A stretch of DNA of 64,000 nucleotides from assembly GCA_037013685.1 (NCBI GenBank), contig CM072886.1, forward strand, positions 65,796,433 through 65,860,432, written 5' to 3'. This DNA comes from Acridotheres tristis. Taxonomy: Eukaryota > Chordata > Aves > Passeriformes > Sturnidae. The notes beneath the pieces are model-generated. The model saw only the letters and a program-made list of their open reading frames with translations. It had not been told where the DNA came from and searched no databases. Positions 33,081 to 44,724 of this stretch are shown here, one piece after another (the stretch's first letter is position 1; every line of letters starts with the position of its first letter). A program made the position numbers and the translations under genes.

Positions 33081-34289
33081 GCATTGTTCTGAAAATGAGG
33101 AAACTAGGTCTGGACCTAAGTCCATCATATGGTCATCTTCCAAAAGAGTACTTTTCTCAGGCTAGGCTATAAAGAAATAAAAACAGAAGTTTAGCATGGA
33201 AAGGGTCAGGCAGCCTTGAGGTGGCAGGGCCAATTTAAGAGGTAACACCAGCAGTTCCAGATCAAGGATAGAGACTGAGACTCTGCTTGTGGTGAGGCTG
33301 AGCCATTGTCTGTAGGTTCACAGAGACAACCAGTAGCTCAAGGAGCCAACTCTGACCCTTGCTGAGGGGAAGGGGGGAAATCTCCACTTTACGATCTTGG
33401 CTATTCTGAGTAAAGTCAGTGCGTCTGGGGTGAGGGAGCTGCTGCATTTTTGGGCCTTTTTCTGCTACCTGCATAGGTTTCCTGACAGAGGAGATGTGCA
33501 GGATGACATAGATGGCATAGGACATGAAAAATTAATCTGGAGAGAAAGAACTGTTCTTAGACACTACAGCCCTTTGGTCAGCCTTCTGTCTTTTTAGCAC
33601 CATCCATATCTCGAGTCAATTCTCGGAGTAAGTAAGTGCTTTATTCTCTCTAACTGTGTTTCTTTCCCTTTCTACATTGCTTTTGTAATGTCAAAAAATG
33701 CAGTCAAGCTTTGGGGATGTTGGGAAAGCAGGTTAACACAGGCATAGATGCATCTGCTGCCACCATCTCTGTGAGCTCCAGAAGCTTTTTCAGCTCAGAT
33801 AATTATCACAAAATTGGCTGTTGTCAAAGCTTCTCTAGCTATCATTTACAGTATTTCAAACGAGAAATACATACAAACAAACATAATATCCCCCAGGATG
33901 CAGGTACACAACGATCAAAGATCAGTGACTTTTAAGCAGCCAGGAAAACAAACCTTCCTGGAGACACTGTTATGCAGAACAACACAAAACTCAGTTGAAA
34001 TTTCTGACACATATAAAAGTTTGCAGGAAAGAGTCCCAGGCATAGATAGAATTGCTACAGCCGAATTCCTTCTCAGAGCACCTATTCATAAAAGTAAGTC
34101 CCCAGCTGCAAGAATCACTGCCCCAGGAAGTAAAAGATGCACTGCAGAGATTTTGATCTGGATAGGATGTTGCTCACTCCCTTGGTTTCATTCAGTGCTG
34201 TTAAAAATGCCCTACTGCATCCTGGAGGTAGTGGATGAAAGAAAATCTCTGCCTGTCCTTTACACATTTGTTGTTCATAAGTTTGAAAC

Positions 34290-34412
34290 ACATACAGAGG
34301 TTTTTCTGAGTGTATGTGTATGGGTGTATACATGTATATACATATGTATATATACACAGGTCTTTGCATGCATGTGTGTATGTATGCACACATAAACATA
34401 CATAGTGTGTGT
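34290..34412 (+). repeat. TG/TA-rich imperfect microsatellite
   Basis: Mixed TGTA, TATA, CACA and TGTG dinucleotide steps with TATACATGTATATACAT-type cores. It creates Cys/Tyr/Val-rich spurious ORFs on both strands. Confidence 0.8.
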
Positions 34413-34489
34413 TACAGCTGTGGGCCAAGTTTGTTACAATAATTATATGCAACAATTAAAGAGAGTCATGAGACACTCTGCAGATGTAG

Positions 34490-34538
34490 ATGCAGCTGCA
34501 GATGGCCCATCCCTGCAAGTGTCCAAGGCCAGGTTGGA
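34490..34538 (+). mobile_element. CR1 LINE 3' fragment, left part
   Basis: CATCCCTGCAAGTGTCCAAG followed by GCCAGGTTGGA matches the near-3' part of avian CR1. It continues at 34728 after an insertion. Confidence 0.7.
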
Positions 34539-34727
34539 CCCCAATATGTAAAAGGACCAAAACCTATAAAAGTGTGAAAACTCTTAACTTGCCATCCATC
34601 TTGGGTGGATCTACAGAGGTGATCTTGTACTGCCCAGGGTGTATCCTTTGAAGGCCTTTCAATAAATACCTACTTTATTCCTTTTACTCTGTCTAGCCTC
34701 TGTTCTAGGTAGCCTCTCCAGGCATCA
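34539..34727 (+). mobile_element. LTR-derived insert within a CR1 (ERVK-like)
   Basis: The flanking CR1 halves join cleanly in the CR1 consensus, so this 189-bp piece is an insertion. It has CCTATAAAAG (TATA-like, 34563-34572), CAATAAATAC (polyadenylation signal near 34662) and an end GGTAGCCTCTCCAGGCATCA, the arrangement of the R/U5 end of a retroviral LTR. It resembles songbird beta-retroviral LTRs from memory. The 5' part looks truncated and I see no clear target-site duplication. No viral genes are present. Confidence 0.55.
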
Positions 34728-34856
34728 GATGGGGCTTTGAGCAACCAGGTCTAGTGGAAGGTGTTCCTGCCCATGGCAGGGGGGGTAGAACTGGATGATC
34801 TTTAAGGTCCCTTCCAACCCGAACCATTCTATAACCCTATGATATGATTCTGTGAA
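34728..34856 (+). mobile_element. CR1 LINE 3' end, right part
   Basis: GATGGGGCTTTGAGCAACC, then GGTCTAGTGGAAGGTGT, GGATGATCTTTAAGGTCCC and TTCCAACCCGAACCATTCTA match the CR1 3' terminus, ending in ATGATATGATTCTGTGAA-type tail repeats. Confidence 0.85.
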
Positions 34857-37800
34857 CTACAGGACTTTATCTGAGACTTGGTAATGCCAAGTAAATGTCA
34901 GTAATGACAGTGCTGACAGGTTGATGAAAATAAAGGTTTCTCTGTCACCAAACTGGACATTCAAGTTTCTACCTCACTGCAGTCTAGCTGTCTATCTAGA
35001 TATACAAGAATTAAATAGGTCAACAGATTTCTTGCAAACCCTAATAGCTTTGACATAGCAAGCATGCACCAGACAGATGCTGATCAGGATAGTTACTGGT
35101 GGAAACCAGGTGTTTTGTAGCCAGTTGATGAGAACACACTGCAGTGGATCAGAAAGTGTGCTCATATGTATGTATCAAATGTAAATATTCCACAGGGCAT
35201 GACTCATAATGTTTGTGTTCTCCCTTCTGGACAGTTAGACCTCACTGGAAATATTTTGTCTAGCAATATAGCATTGTTCAAGAATTTTAATTTTTGCTAC
35301 ACTGACATCTCTAATGGTGAGCTGGGTCTCTAGCCAGACAGGTCAGGAGGTGAGGTAGAGGCTTGGAGGAAAGGACAGACCCAGCCCTGCTCCCTGCAGG
35401 TGGATGCTGGTAGGCCACTGCTCTTGCCCACACAGGAGTTATTCTGCTGCTCCTTACCCCAGAGGTGCAGGTTATGGGGATGGGGGGAGGGACAGAAGGA
35501 TTACACCTCCTACTCTTGGGAGTTTGTTATCCCTGTTATTCACTGAGTCTCCAGAGAGGATAGCAAAAGGGGAAATGGTGATCTTCTGCAAGCAATGCAA
35601 GATGTGTACAGTGCCTCAAAGTCCATCAGGACAGACGATTCCTCAGACAACAGATCTCCTACCACGGCACCTCCAGGCAGCCTGTCTGATCAGTTCTACT
35701 TCCTCAAGATATTTTTCCTTTCTACCAGAGCAGCCACAATATTTGTAGATGGTGAAAGACAATGTAAAGGGTTGCTGACACTTGCAGATGGCTACATGAG
35801 TTGTGGCACAGAACAAACTAATCAGACAGATATGCAGAGAAGGTTTTATTTTCCCATTTGTGAGATGCATATTGGGCTCCACATTCCTGTAAAAGAAAAC
35901 ATTAAAACTACCCACTGTCTCTGGAAAATTGCTGAATGACAGCATGGGGAATAGGGCATTTCTCCCTGACAGGGCTGTCTACTGAAAAGAAACTCGCTCC
36001 AGTCAGCTTACCTGTGCTAAACAAGAGTAGACGAGTTAACTACGCATGTGTTCACATCCCCACATCCCCTTGGTGCAGCTCCTGGGCCCTGGTGCAAGGA
36101 AGGAAATGGGATTCCCCACTCCATCTGTTCCCTTACACCCTCCCACCTTCAGCCCAGCACCTGAGCCTCCTGTGTCCCGAGGCCATGTGCAGTTGAGTAT
36201 CTCACACATGAGAGACAAGCTGCCACTATGGACACATTGTGGTAATCTGGTAGATATCAACTGTTTTGAAAAGTGACTGTGGTTCCTGGGCTCCTTACCA
36301 CCAGCTCTTTGTCAGGCACCACCACTGCACTGTGCAGAGCTGCTCTTCAAGAGCTCCTCATTTCTCAGAAACTGCAAAGTAGAGAGTGCAAAGGCTTTGT
36401 TGTCCCAAAGAAGGTGAACTCATCTTCAACAAATGAGGAAAAAGAACCAAAGAAGAAGAACCTCTGAAAAAAAACCAAAACAGACCATGTTATCTCAGAT
36501 CCTCAGACTCAATTACCATTTTGTAGAAGCCCTGATAACTTGGGTCATTTCACGAGGAGCAGCACCTACGTGTGTGAGCACACACATGCACAGCAGCCAT
36601 TCTGCGTGGGACTGTGTGCTCACACACACACAGCTAGTGCTAGTTCCCATGCCATCTCCACACTCACATGCTATAGGTAGCTACCACATTTCCACGTCCC
36701 CTCACAGCTAAAAGAACAACTTCCAGCACGCAGACATCAGTGTGGGTAGCGTGTGTGTCTCCCTCCCACGGGCATTGGTGGCTGCGTGCCTCCCTTTGCA
36801 CACATGCACAGCCCAGATCTCCATAAAAAGGCTGGAAGCTGGCACTGGCAGCACTCAGCTCCTCCTGAAGGAAGAGCTGATGTGTGTAATAGCTCCAGCA
36901 GAAGCAGGAGCGGGCAGCTCGTCCCAGCAGTACACTGCAGTTTCCTAGGTAACTGAACTTGAAATAAGGTGATGTCTGGAACTGGGTCTTATCAAATCAA
37001 TTTGCTGAAGGTGCATACATGGTGGGGGGGAGGGAATCCCCTGGTGTAGGATCCTACTGACTGTAAAAGCCAACAATATACCACTTACTAATTTAGGTAT
37101 TGAGGAGTTTGTTGCCTTTTAATGATCAGCAATGACATTTTCCCATTGAAGCCATCTGTGCGGGTAGGGACGTGTAGAAAATATGACTGTGCATGTTATG
37201 CATTATTTACACAAGGCCACAGCTATGTGCTTTGCAGACAAATGAAGAAAAGACAGATCCTTGCCCTGAGGGGGCTGCATGAAGAACATGTTCCCACCTT
37301 ATTTCTGATACCTCACCTTACCCATGTGAGCAGCCCAAGTTCAGCAGCTAGACTGACTCCTGCCATAGAGTTCCCAGACTATGGTGGGTCACATGTTTGA
37401 GACAAGGTCCACAAAAATATTTGAGTGCTTACCTGAAGTGTCTGGATGAATCTGAAACCAGTGGGTGGGAGAGCAACATGTCATGGAAAATGAGACTTAG
37501 TTTCTCTGGTTATACCTCTGCCCAAGAAACTTAAATGAGATCTAGGATCTGGGGCACGTTTGCCTCCACTGTTGAATTGCACCCACCATGTTCTTGGCTC
37601 GTGCCAGGCAGCACTCAATCAAGCAAGTCCTAAGAACTGCCTGAGCATGATGTGAGGCAGGCAACCTAGGAAGTGATACAGAGTGTGTCACTTTGGTATG
37701 TCCTCCTGCACTGTCCTCCAGCAGAATTTCTCCCCCTGCAGTCCTCTTGCTCTTGCATTAGTCCTCAAATCACCCTGAATTCAGCATCATCCAGGTAAAA

Positions 37801-40419
37801 AAATCCTCACTCGTAGGAACTGATTTTTGCCATTTTTTTACTAGAGAAGACCACTACAGTTTTTCAAAGCACCTTTAAGCCCCCACTCCAAGCTACCTGC
37901 TGATCCCATGCTGCTTGTAACTGACCTGGGTCAGAGACTCCTAGTCTCCAGAAGTGGCATCTCTCTTCTCCACTGGGATAGGATTAATCTGACATGTGCT
38001 TCTACTGGCTCCAGCCCAAAGGAGGCAGCTGTCCCCTTCCCCTTGAGCCTGGGCAAACAGCAAAAGCATCAAAGACATCATCTTTTACAGGCTGCAAGAG
38101 CAAAATCAGCACCTATGTATCCAGAAGCCACAAACTTGGGGGTGAAGCCTGTAGCCCCCAGTTTCAGAGCCTGGGCATGCCTGGATATCTCACGCATGGG
38201 ACAGGGCAGAGGGGACTGGGGGATGAGCAAGAGGCATGTGGCCTCCCCCACACTGTTCATGCCACAGCCTGTGCCTACTAAATTGTAGTCCCATTCAACA
38301 GTGACCCTGTAAGCCACCACAGCCCACACAGTACTTCTGGCCTGGGGGGCACCAGACAGCTCTGGGAATGTTTGTTACTATTATTAACACAGACAAGGTC
38401 TGTGCTCATCTGCAGCATTTCTTGTCCCTCACTGGGGTATTGTAAGGACAAGTACCTTAAAAGACTGAGTCAAATGGGGCATCAGAGTAATGGAGATCAT
38501 AAAAACACTGTTTATGACAGCAGAAGATGATAACACATCAGTGCCTGTCCTTCCATCACATTTTTTTTAGTCTGATGTTTCTAACACCCGTGGCAGACCA
38601 ATGTCTAGGACAAAGGCCAGCAAGGAGGTTTGTACAGCCAGTCCAGGAACGTTTTGGGCACTTGCTGCTGCTGCATTCAGAGGGGATTTCAGTAATCCAA
38701 GCATCCCACTTTGGTCCGAATGCACTCTGCATTTACTTTCTGCCTTTTCTTAGTGTGTTTGGTAGTGGCATGGGGTGAAAAGCAGTGCTGCATTTTGGGC
38801 TCTGACAACTGCAAGACAGAGAAGCCAACAGAGCACCCCGGAGCATGGCCTGCCCTGTATCCCCTGCACCCTGTGCCCCACAGCTGCCTGGCAGGTAAAT
38901 TGCTGGTGTGCTCTGATGTGGGATTCCCAGGTGCTCTGGGCCACTCGACCACCACGCCTGCAGGTTCAGCATCCCTAAGGCCCTTGAGCCCAGTATTAAG
39001 GACAGATGGCCTCAGAGTTTTCCTTAGCTTGCAGCATCCTGCAAAGCTGCTCAACACCCCAGGGTGTCAGAAGTCTTTAAAAGACAGGACTCTATCCTAG
39101 TTTATCCAGTGGCAAAGCAGGCTGGAGCAGCTTAGCAATCTGCAGTATCCATTAGCAGAGATGCTATGTGATTTCCAAGGATGAATCTATGTTCCAACAG
39201 CTTCTTCCAAACTAAATTAGCTCTGCAATACTTGATTGCAAATGCAAAGCAATTAGCAGATGGCTCAGGATCAAGTCAGGGACCTGATGTGGTCACAGTC
39301 ACATGTGGAGGACCACTTCATCTTCCAGTTTGGTACTGTATATCTTAATGCAAGTAGGGGTTTGGGTTTGCTTTTAACTGATGCCTAAACAAAAAACAGG
39401 AGGGATCTATTTTTATTTAGCAAGATATGCAGAAGTGTTATCAGCAAAAATATTGCCTGCAGTGTGGAGATGTTACATTTCATTTCAGGCAAATGCTGTT
39501 AAGGCTGCCTGGGATGTGACAAAACATCTGACTGATTGTTCTCCAAGTGCTGCTCTGTAGCCCTTGGAAAATCAACACATTAAGTTTTCGCTATAGGCAA
39601 GCAATTAGGAATAGAACCATTCAAATGAAATCAAAATCAAATCTGGAGAGAAAACTGCAGAACATTTGCTTGTCGTTTCACCTCAGAAAGTTTCATTACT
39701 GCTGTGCCCAGCACCAGAATGGCCAGCCTTGGGACAGTGCACTCGAAGATGGGAGTCATGGGGGAGGGCTGAAATCCTGGAGAGAGCTCTGTGGTGAGCC
39801 TGAAAAACTATTCACAGGTTGGTTAGCATTTGTTAGGGTGGAATATTCTGTGCATCCACCTAGCTGCCCTGGGTACACATCCTGCAGTACATCACAGGAT
39901 CCTTGTCTCCTTCCCATCTTCCTTGGGAAGGCAGATGGAGAGGCTTTCTGGCCAGTCAGTTCACCTGTGCTTTTCTGGTGCAGAAGCAGAGCACAAAGAG
40001 AGGTGGCAGGGGCAGGCAGTGTGCACCTCCATGCAAAAACAGGTCACAGCCCAGGCACTCACCTGGACTCAGGAGTCAGAGAGTGCTCATGGGTCTCCTG
40101 GCTAACTCATGGCTTTAGGGCTCAAGAGAATGAGTCAGCTTCATAAATGAAAAATCAGAGCAGTGCCTTTAGTGATGCTCAGAGTCCCATGCCCAGGAAA
40201 CAGAGTGAGGAAGAGAGTGTGCCCCTCTAGCCAGCACACCAGTCTTAAATAAGACAGAATGTTACTAGCCATACAAATAAATAAGAACAAGTAATGTATA
40301 TTTAATAGAGAAGGAACAACTTACCAAGGGCAGTGATGGATTCTCCTTTTCTCTTCTCCATCTAAGATCAAGTTGGTATGTTTCTCTCAAAATATGTGCT
40401 CTAGTTTAATCACAGCTCT
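34857..40419. other. Intergenic stretch, no recognisable gene
   Basis: Single-copy-like DNA without a recognised exon, RNA gene or clear transposon. An octamer-containing AT-rich island with GCAAATGCAAAGCAATTAG lies near 39236-39257. A 199-codon ORF at 39547-40146 has no known domain. Confidence 0.45.
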
Positions 40420-40515
40420 TACACTGAAGTAGGAATTTAGTTCAGTGAAGTCCTGAGGTCTGTGCTATGGGCAAAGACTTACTGAACTGCCTTAATGGTC
40501 TCTTCTGGCCTTTAA
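40420..40515 (+). mobile_element. Possible ancient CR1/L3-like 3' end
   Basis: CTTAATGGTCTCTTCTGGCC then TTTAAAA near 40492-40517 matches the 3' tail pattern of old amniote CR1/L3 elements (AATGGTCTCTTCTGGCCTTAAA). The body upstream is too diverged to delimit. Confidence 0.4.
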
Positions 40516-42129
40516 AAGTGGGTGGATCACTATGTTGTCCTTTCCCTTTCATCCAGTCTCATATTTCACTTTTTTTTCTTTTCAAGTCATTTTATGGCAC
40601 TCACATGAAGTATCTGAGTACTTCACAAGCTATGAATCACTTCTGATTCAGACTCCCTTGATGAAGTCTGCCATTCCTTTCTCTCACATGCAGTACCAAA
40701 GCTCTGAACACAGAAGTCCCAGCTTGTACCAACAATGAACTAGAGCCAAGAAAACCATATCCTGTGAGATCTGCTCCTGCACTACCACCTCACCAGTATC
40801 AAATCAGCACATCTGTGTTTTCCCTCCTGAAAAGAAGTTGCAAAGCAAACTGGGCAATGTCTTTAACTACAGTTTTTAATTGGGTAGTGTCTCCTACTGC
40901 CTTTTTTTCACAACCTATTGGCCTGAGGGGCTGCCCAGATGCCCATTTACCTCAGATAGGAATCAGAGGGGGAAGGCAGATCTGCACTTTCTTTGCTTAT
41001 CTTATTCCTGGATCCAGACAAAGGTTTAGAGGAAATAAGAGGATGGGCCTGCAGGGATTGTGTGGAACACACAGCTCAAGGGAAACCATTGCAAACTTAG
41101 CAGAGATGGGTGTGTGGAGCCCTCTTCCAGTGGGCTGGTGCAGAAACCGTGCCATATTCTTGGTCTGGGAAACACCTTACTCCTGAAGAAAGGACCCCTG
41201 CCTTGCAAATGTGGTGAGGAGGCAAATGATGGGTATAAAGGTGGAGATGGAAGTCTACTGGACTTGCACTGGAGTAAAAATGTGTTTGCCTTCATCAAAT
41301 ACAGCTTATACTCCGTCTTTGTTTATATCCACCTCATCAGCTGCAGCAGCACTCCCAGAGAGACAGGTTTTCTATTTATAGGCACCAGCAGTACCTCCTT
41401 TGACTGCAGGGCAGTCTGAACATTCCAGCTTCTATTGCTGCTGACGATCCCTTCTCCATCTGAACCAGAGACATGGGCACTCCTGTGTCCATGTGAGGGA
41501 AAAAAGAAAGGGATATTGCTTCCAATATCCCCCCCAGCCTCTATCCCCTCCACAGGGGGATAAGCACTATGGTTATTTCTATGTTCCTCTCTTTTACACT
41601 CATGCAATCTAGAAAATAAACAACTATTGATATGCTGAAATGCTCTAGGAGCTTATCAAGCTGCTTAAAGTATATGGGAATATCTCATGTCTGTACAAAA
41701 AAACTTCCTGTAGAGCAAGGGGTCTAAGCCCAAGCTTCAGGCACCCAAGTGATGTCGGTGTGCACTGAGGTAATTCCCATCTCAGGGTGTACATCTGCAC
41801 CGAACCCACGCTGTCCTTCCATTTCTTTACCCCTCTCCCATTTCCTGAGGAATTCCTGGGAGTATTCATCCAATCAAGCTCAACTTTAGCTCATTCTGAG
41901 GGAGAAATACACAGTTGATGTTTCTGAAAATGTTGTTCAGGGTGAAAGAAAAAAAGTCTGGATATGACCTTAATGGATCATCTATTCCAGCTACAATCTC
42001 CTCACAAAACCTATTCCAGGGCTTAGTAAAACGTTGAAAAAACTCTTCTATTTTGTCCAATGTCAATGTCTCTTGCTGCAGTTTGATTGCATTTCCTATC
42101 CACTGCAGAGGTGTCAGGTTATATGAAGA

Positions 42130-43226
42130 ACAACTGTTAAAGTATAGGCTGGAGAAGCTGGCAGTGGGATGAACTGAAAGGTGGCTGAGGTGCCAGGCTG
42201 GACGGATTGCAGTCAGTGTCACGGAGTGCAGCTGGGGACCAGTCAGCAGGGGTGAGCCCCAGGGGTGGTGCCAGGTTCTGTACTCTTTAACATCTTCATT
42301 AATCACCTCCACGCTAGGACAGAGAGTACTCTCGGCAAGCCTGCAGGTGACACAAGACTTAAGAAAGCAGCTGATGCACCAGAGGGCTGTGCAGGCATCC
42401 AGAGGGACTTTGACACTCTGGAGAAATGGGCTGGTGGGAATCTCACGGAGTTCAGCAAAAGGAAGAGCAGAATCCTGCTGCTGGTAGGTAATAACTCCAT
42501 GCCCTTGTGGAGGCTGGGGGATTTCTGGGAGGAAAACAGCTTTGCAAAAAAGTACCTGGGAGTTCCGGTGAATACCAGTTTGACCTTGATTTTATGTTTG
42601 GGAAACTTATACAAGCCTTGTGGTCTGCATTCAGAAAAGCAATGTCAACTCTTTGAGGGAGGTGATCTTTCACCTCTGCCCAAACCTCGTGAGTCATACC
42701 TGGAGTATTCCATCTACACCTGGATTTCCCAGTAAAAAAAGAGAGGTGTGCACATCCTGGAGCAAGTCCAGGGATGGGCCACAAAGATGATTAAGGGATG
42801 GGAGCATCTGACGTATGAGGACAGGCTGAGTGAAATGGAGCAATTCAACCTGGAGAAGCAAAAGCTCAGAGGGATCTTCTCCATGTGAATAAACACCTGA
42901 TTGTTATTTATGCATGGGAGAGAATTGGGAAGACAGAACCAGACTCTTCTCTGTCATGCACAGTGATAGGACAAGAAGAAATGTGAACAAACTGAGATAC
43001 AAGAAATTCTATTTAAATATAAGAACTAAACCTTTCCAAGGGGGATTGAAGACTGGTACAGGTTTCCCTGAGAGGTTGTGCTGTCTCTGTCCTTGGAGGT
43101 ATTCAAAACACAACAGTATATGTCCCCGAACAACCTACTTTAGCTGACTGTACTCGCAATAGGTGCTTGGATTAGATGATATCCAGAGGTCCCTGCCACT
43201 CTCATCAATTCTGTGGTTCTGTGACT
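42130..43226 (+). mobile_element. CR1 LINE, 5'-truncated, with dead reverse-transcriptase remnant
   Basis: Frame 42265-42735 reads like the C-terminal part of CR1 reverse transcriptase: the motif GSVLFNIFINHL, an ADDT-equivalent now AGDTRLKKA (catalytic Asp pair lost), a FDTLEKWA stretch and a LEYS motif. It then decays through stops. Downstream come RVQ.ATK-type and SDRTRRN-type remnants (42914-43147) and the CR1 3' tail, AGGTCCCTGCCACT then TTCTGTGGTTCTGTGAC, near 43190-43226. It is non-functional. Confidence 0.85.
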
Positions 43227-44660
43227 GTATTTCCTTCCTCTCTCACAGTAGCTTTTCTACATTCCTGAAGGTAATTTTCTTATGCTCCTATCATATCAAG
43301 TTAGTTCAATATTTCTTCAGAAGAGTTATCTTGTTGCAGACTTCTGGACCTTCTTCACTCTGTCTGTGCTCTGCTCCAAGTGCAGTGTTCTGCACAGGAT
43401 GCAGAACAGTAGCTGGACCTGAATGACAAAAGTAAGTTTTGGAGTTAAGAGGCCACAGAGAGAATCAAGTGAGAAGATAGATCTGAAAAGAGAGAAAAGG
43501 AAACAAAGGCCAGCAAGGAAACAAGAGCTGCTACCCACCCACTGAGTGCCAGCACACAGTTAAAAAAATTCTGTTCTAGTTGTCATAGATGAGATAACTT
43601 CAGAAATTTTCCAGAAATTTATGCTACACCTGTTTGGGGAAGAATGTGTTTGTCTTGGCTTACACCCTGCTTCTCCTCCTTAAGTTCTTAAATTGAACCT
43701 TTAAAAAAACCCAACAGATTTGGCATCAGCCTTGTTTTCCAAATCCATCTTGTGCCATCCCCTCCCTTGACCCCCAAGCCCCTGGGAATTGACAGCCCTC
43801 CCACCTCACCTGGGACCCAACTTCCCCTGTGTACCTGGCAGAGGACTAGATTTTCGGAGGGCAGACGATGCTGGTGAGCTCCCCTGCACTGTGCCCATGA
43901 GCTTGGCAGGAGGTGGACTCTTCCCAGTACTCCAGAAGCCAGGACAGGAGCCAAGAACCGGGAGCAAGAGCAGCCAAAACAATCAACTTCAATGTGCTGT
44001 ACTCTAAAATATATGAGCATGTGTCAAAGTAGGAAGGCTCACAACAAGGGGTTGTCTTGGGTTGGCTTGTTTATGGCTCCATTCCTCACCCTGCCTCCTC
44101 CCTCCTCTCTGTTGCCAAATGCAGGTACATAGCCCTTTTCAAAATACAGTAGAAACCAAGGGAATAAAAATTCTTGAAGCCATTCAAATATTAATTCCTC
44201 CCTCATAAAGAAGGCTACCCTCTTAGTACCCTGTCAGCCTCTGCACTGACAGTTGTCACCCCTGCAGAGCTGGCACCAGGTGGGTAAAGGAGGGAAGTTG
44301 TTCTTTTTCCTTCTCTAATAGCTGCATTCTGAAAACCTAAGGAGGTTGTTTCGAGCTGCTTGATAGTTTCTGCTTGCTTTATTACTAAAGGAAGGCCAGT
44401 GAACAGCACAAAAAGTGCTTCAAAACGAAGTAATACACTGGGTGAAAACAAGAGAGATTTCTCCTGGCACAAGATGACAATAACCAGTGACCCCCAATGA
44501 CCTTAAGGTATTTACTTGTGAATAAATCTCTACATTTCAGTAAATCATACTCCTCAATTTAACCCAGAAAAGGTTTTCAAACCTTCTAGCCTGCTTGAGC
44601 AATATCCCTTCAAACCAAAGAGGCCATTCCCTGAGCCAAGATACTGCAAAGTAATTATTT

Positions 44661-44724
44661 GGTTTTGGGGGGAGTTTTTGTTTGTTGTTGTTGTTTGGTG
44701 TTTGTTTGCAGTTTTGTTGTTATT
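44661..44724 (+). repeat. G/T-rich low-complexity tract
   Basis: GTTT/GTT units (TTTGTTTGTTGTTGTTGTTT and similar) in intergenic DNA. Confidence 0.8.

Larger units (their letters stand above)
14241..34280. other. Intergenic stretch, no recognisable gene
   Basis: CpG-rich DNA persists at 14730-15010; beyond that the sequence is AT-richer and mostly single copy. Low-complexity items are an A run at 15061-15081 and a T run at 18409-18434. A possible old CR1 relic lies at about 32690-33080. The only unusually long ORF is 30666-31319. AT-rich, CNE-like islands occur near 15490-15560, 20100-20200, 20830-20960 and 24420-24510. No known protein or RNA gene was recognised. Confidence 0.5.

Noticed and set aside
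33814..34395. 193-codon ORF
   Set aside because: Its last third is the TG/TA microsatellite (Cys/Tyr/Val-rich), and the rest has no recognisable domain.
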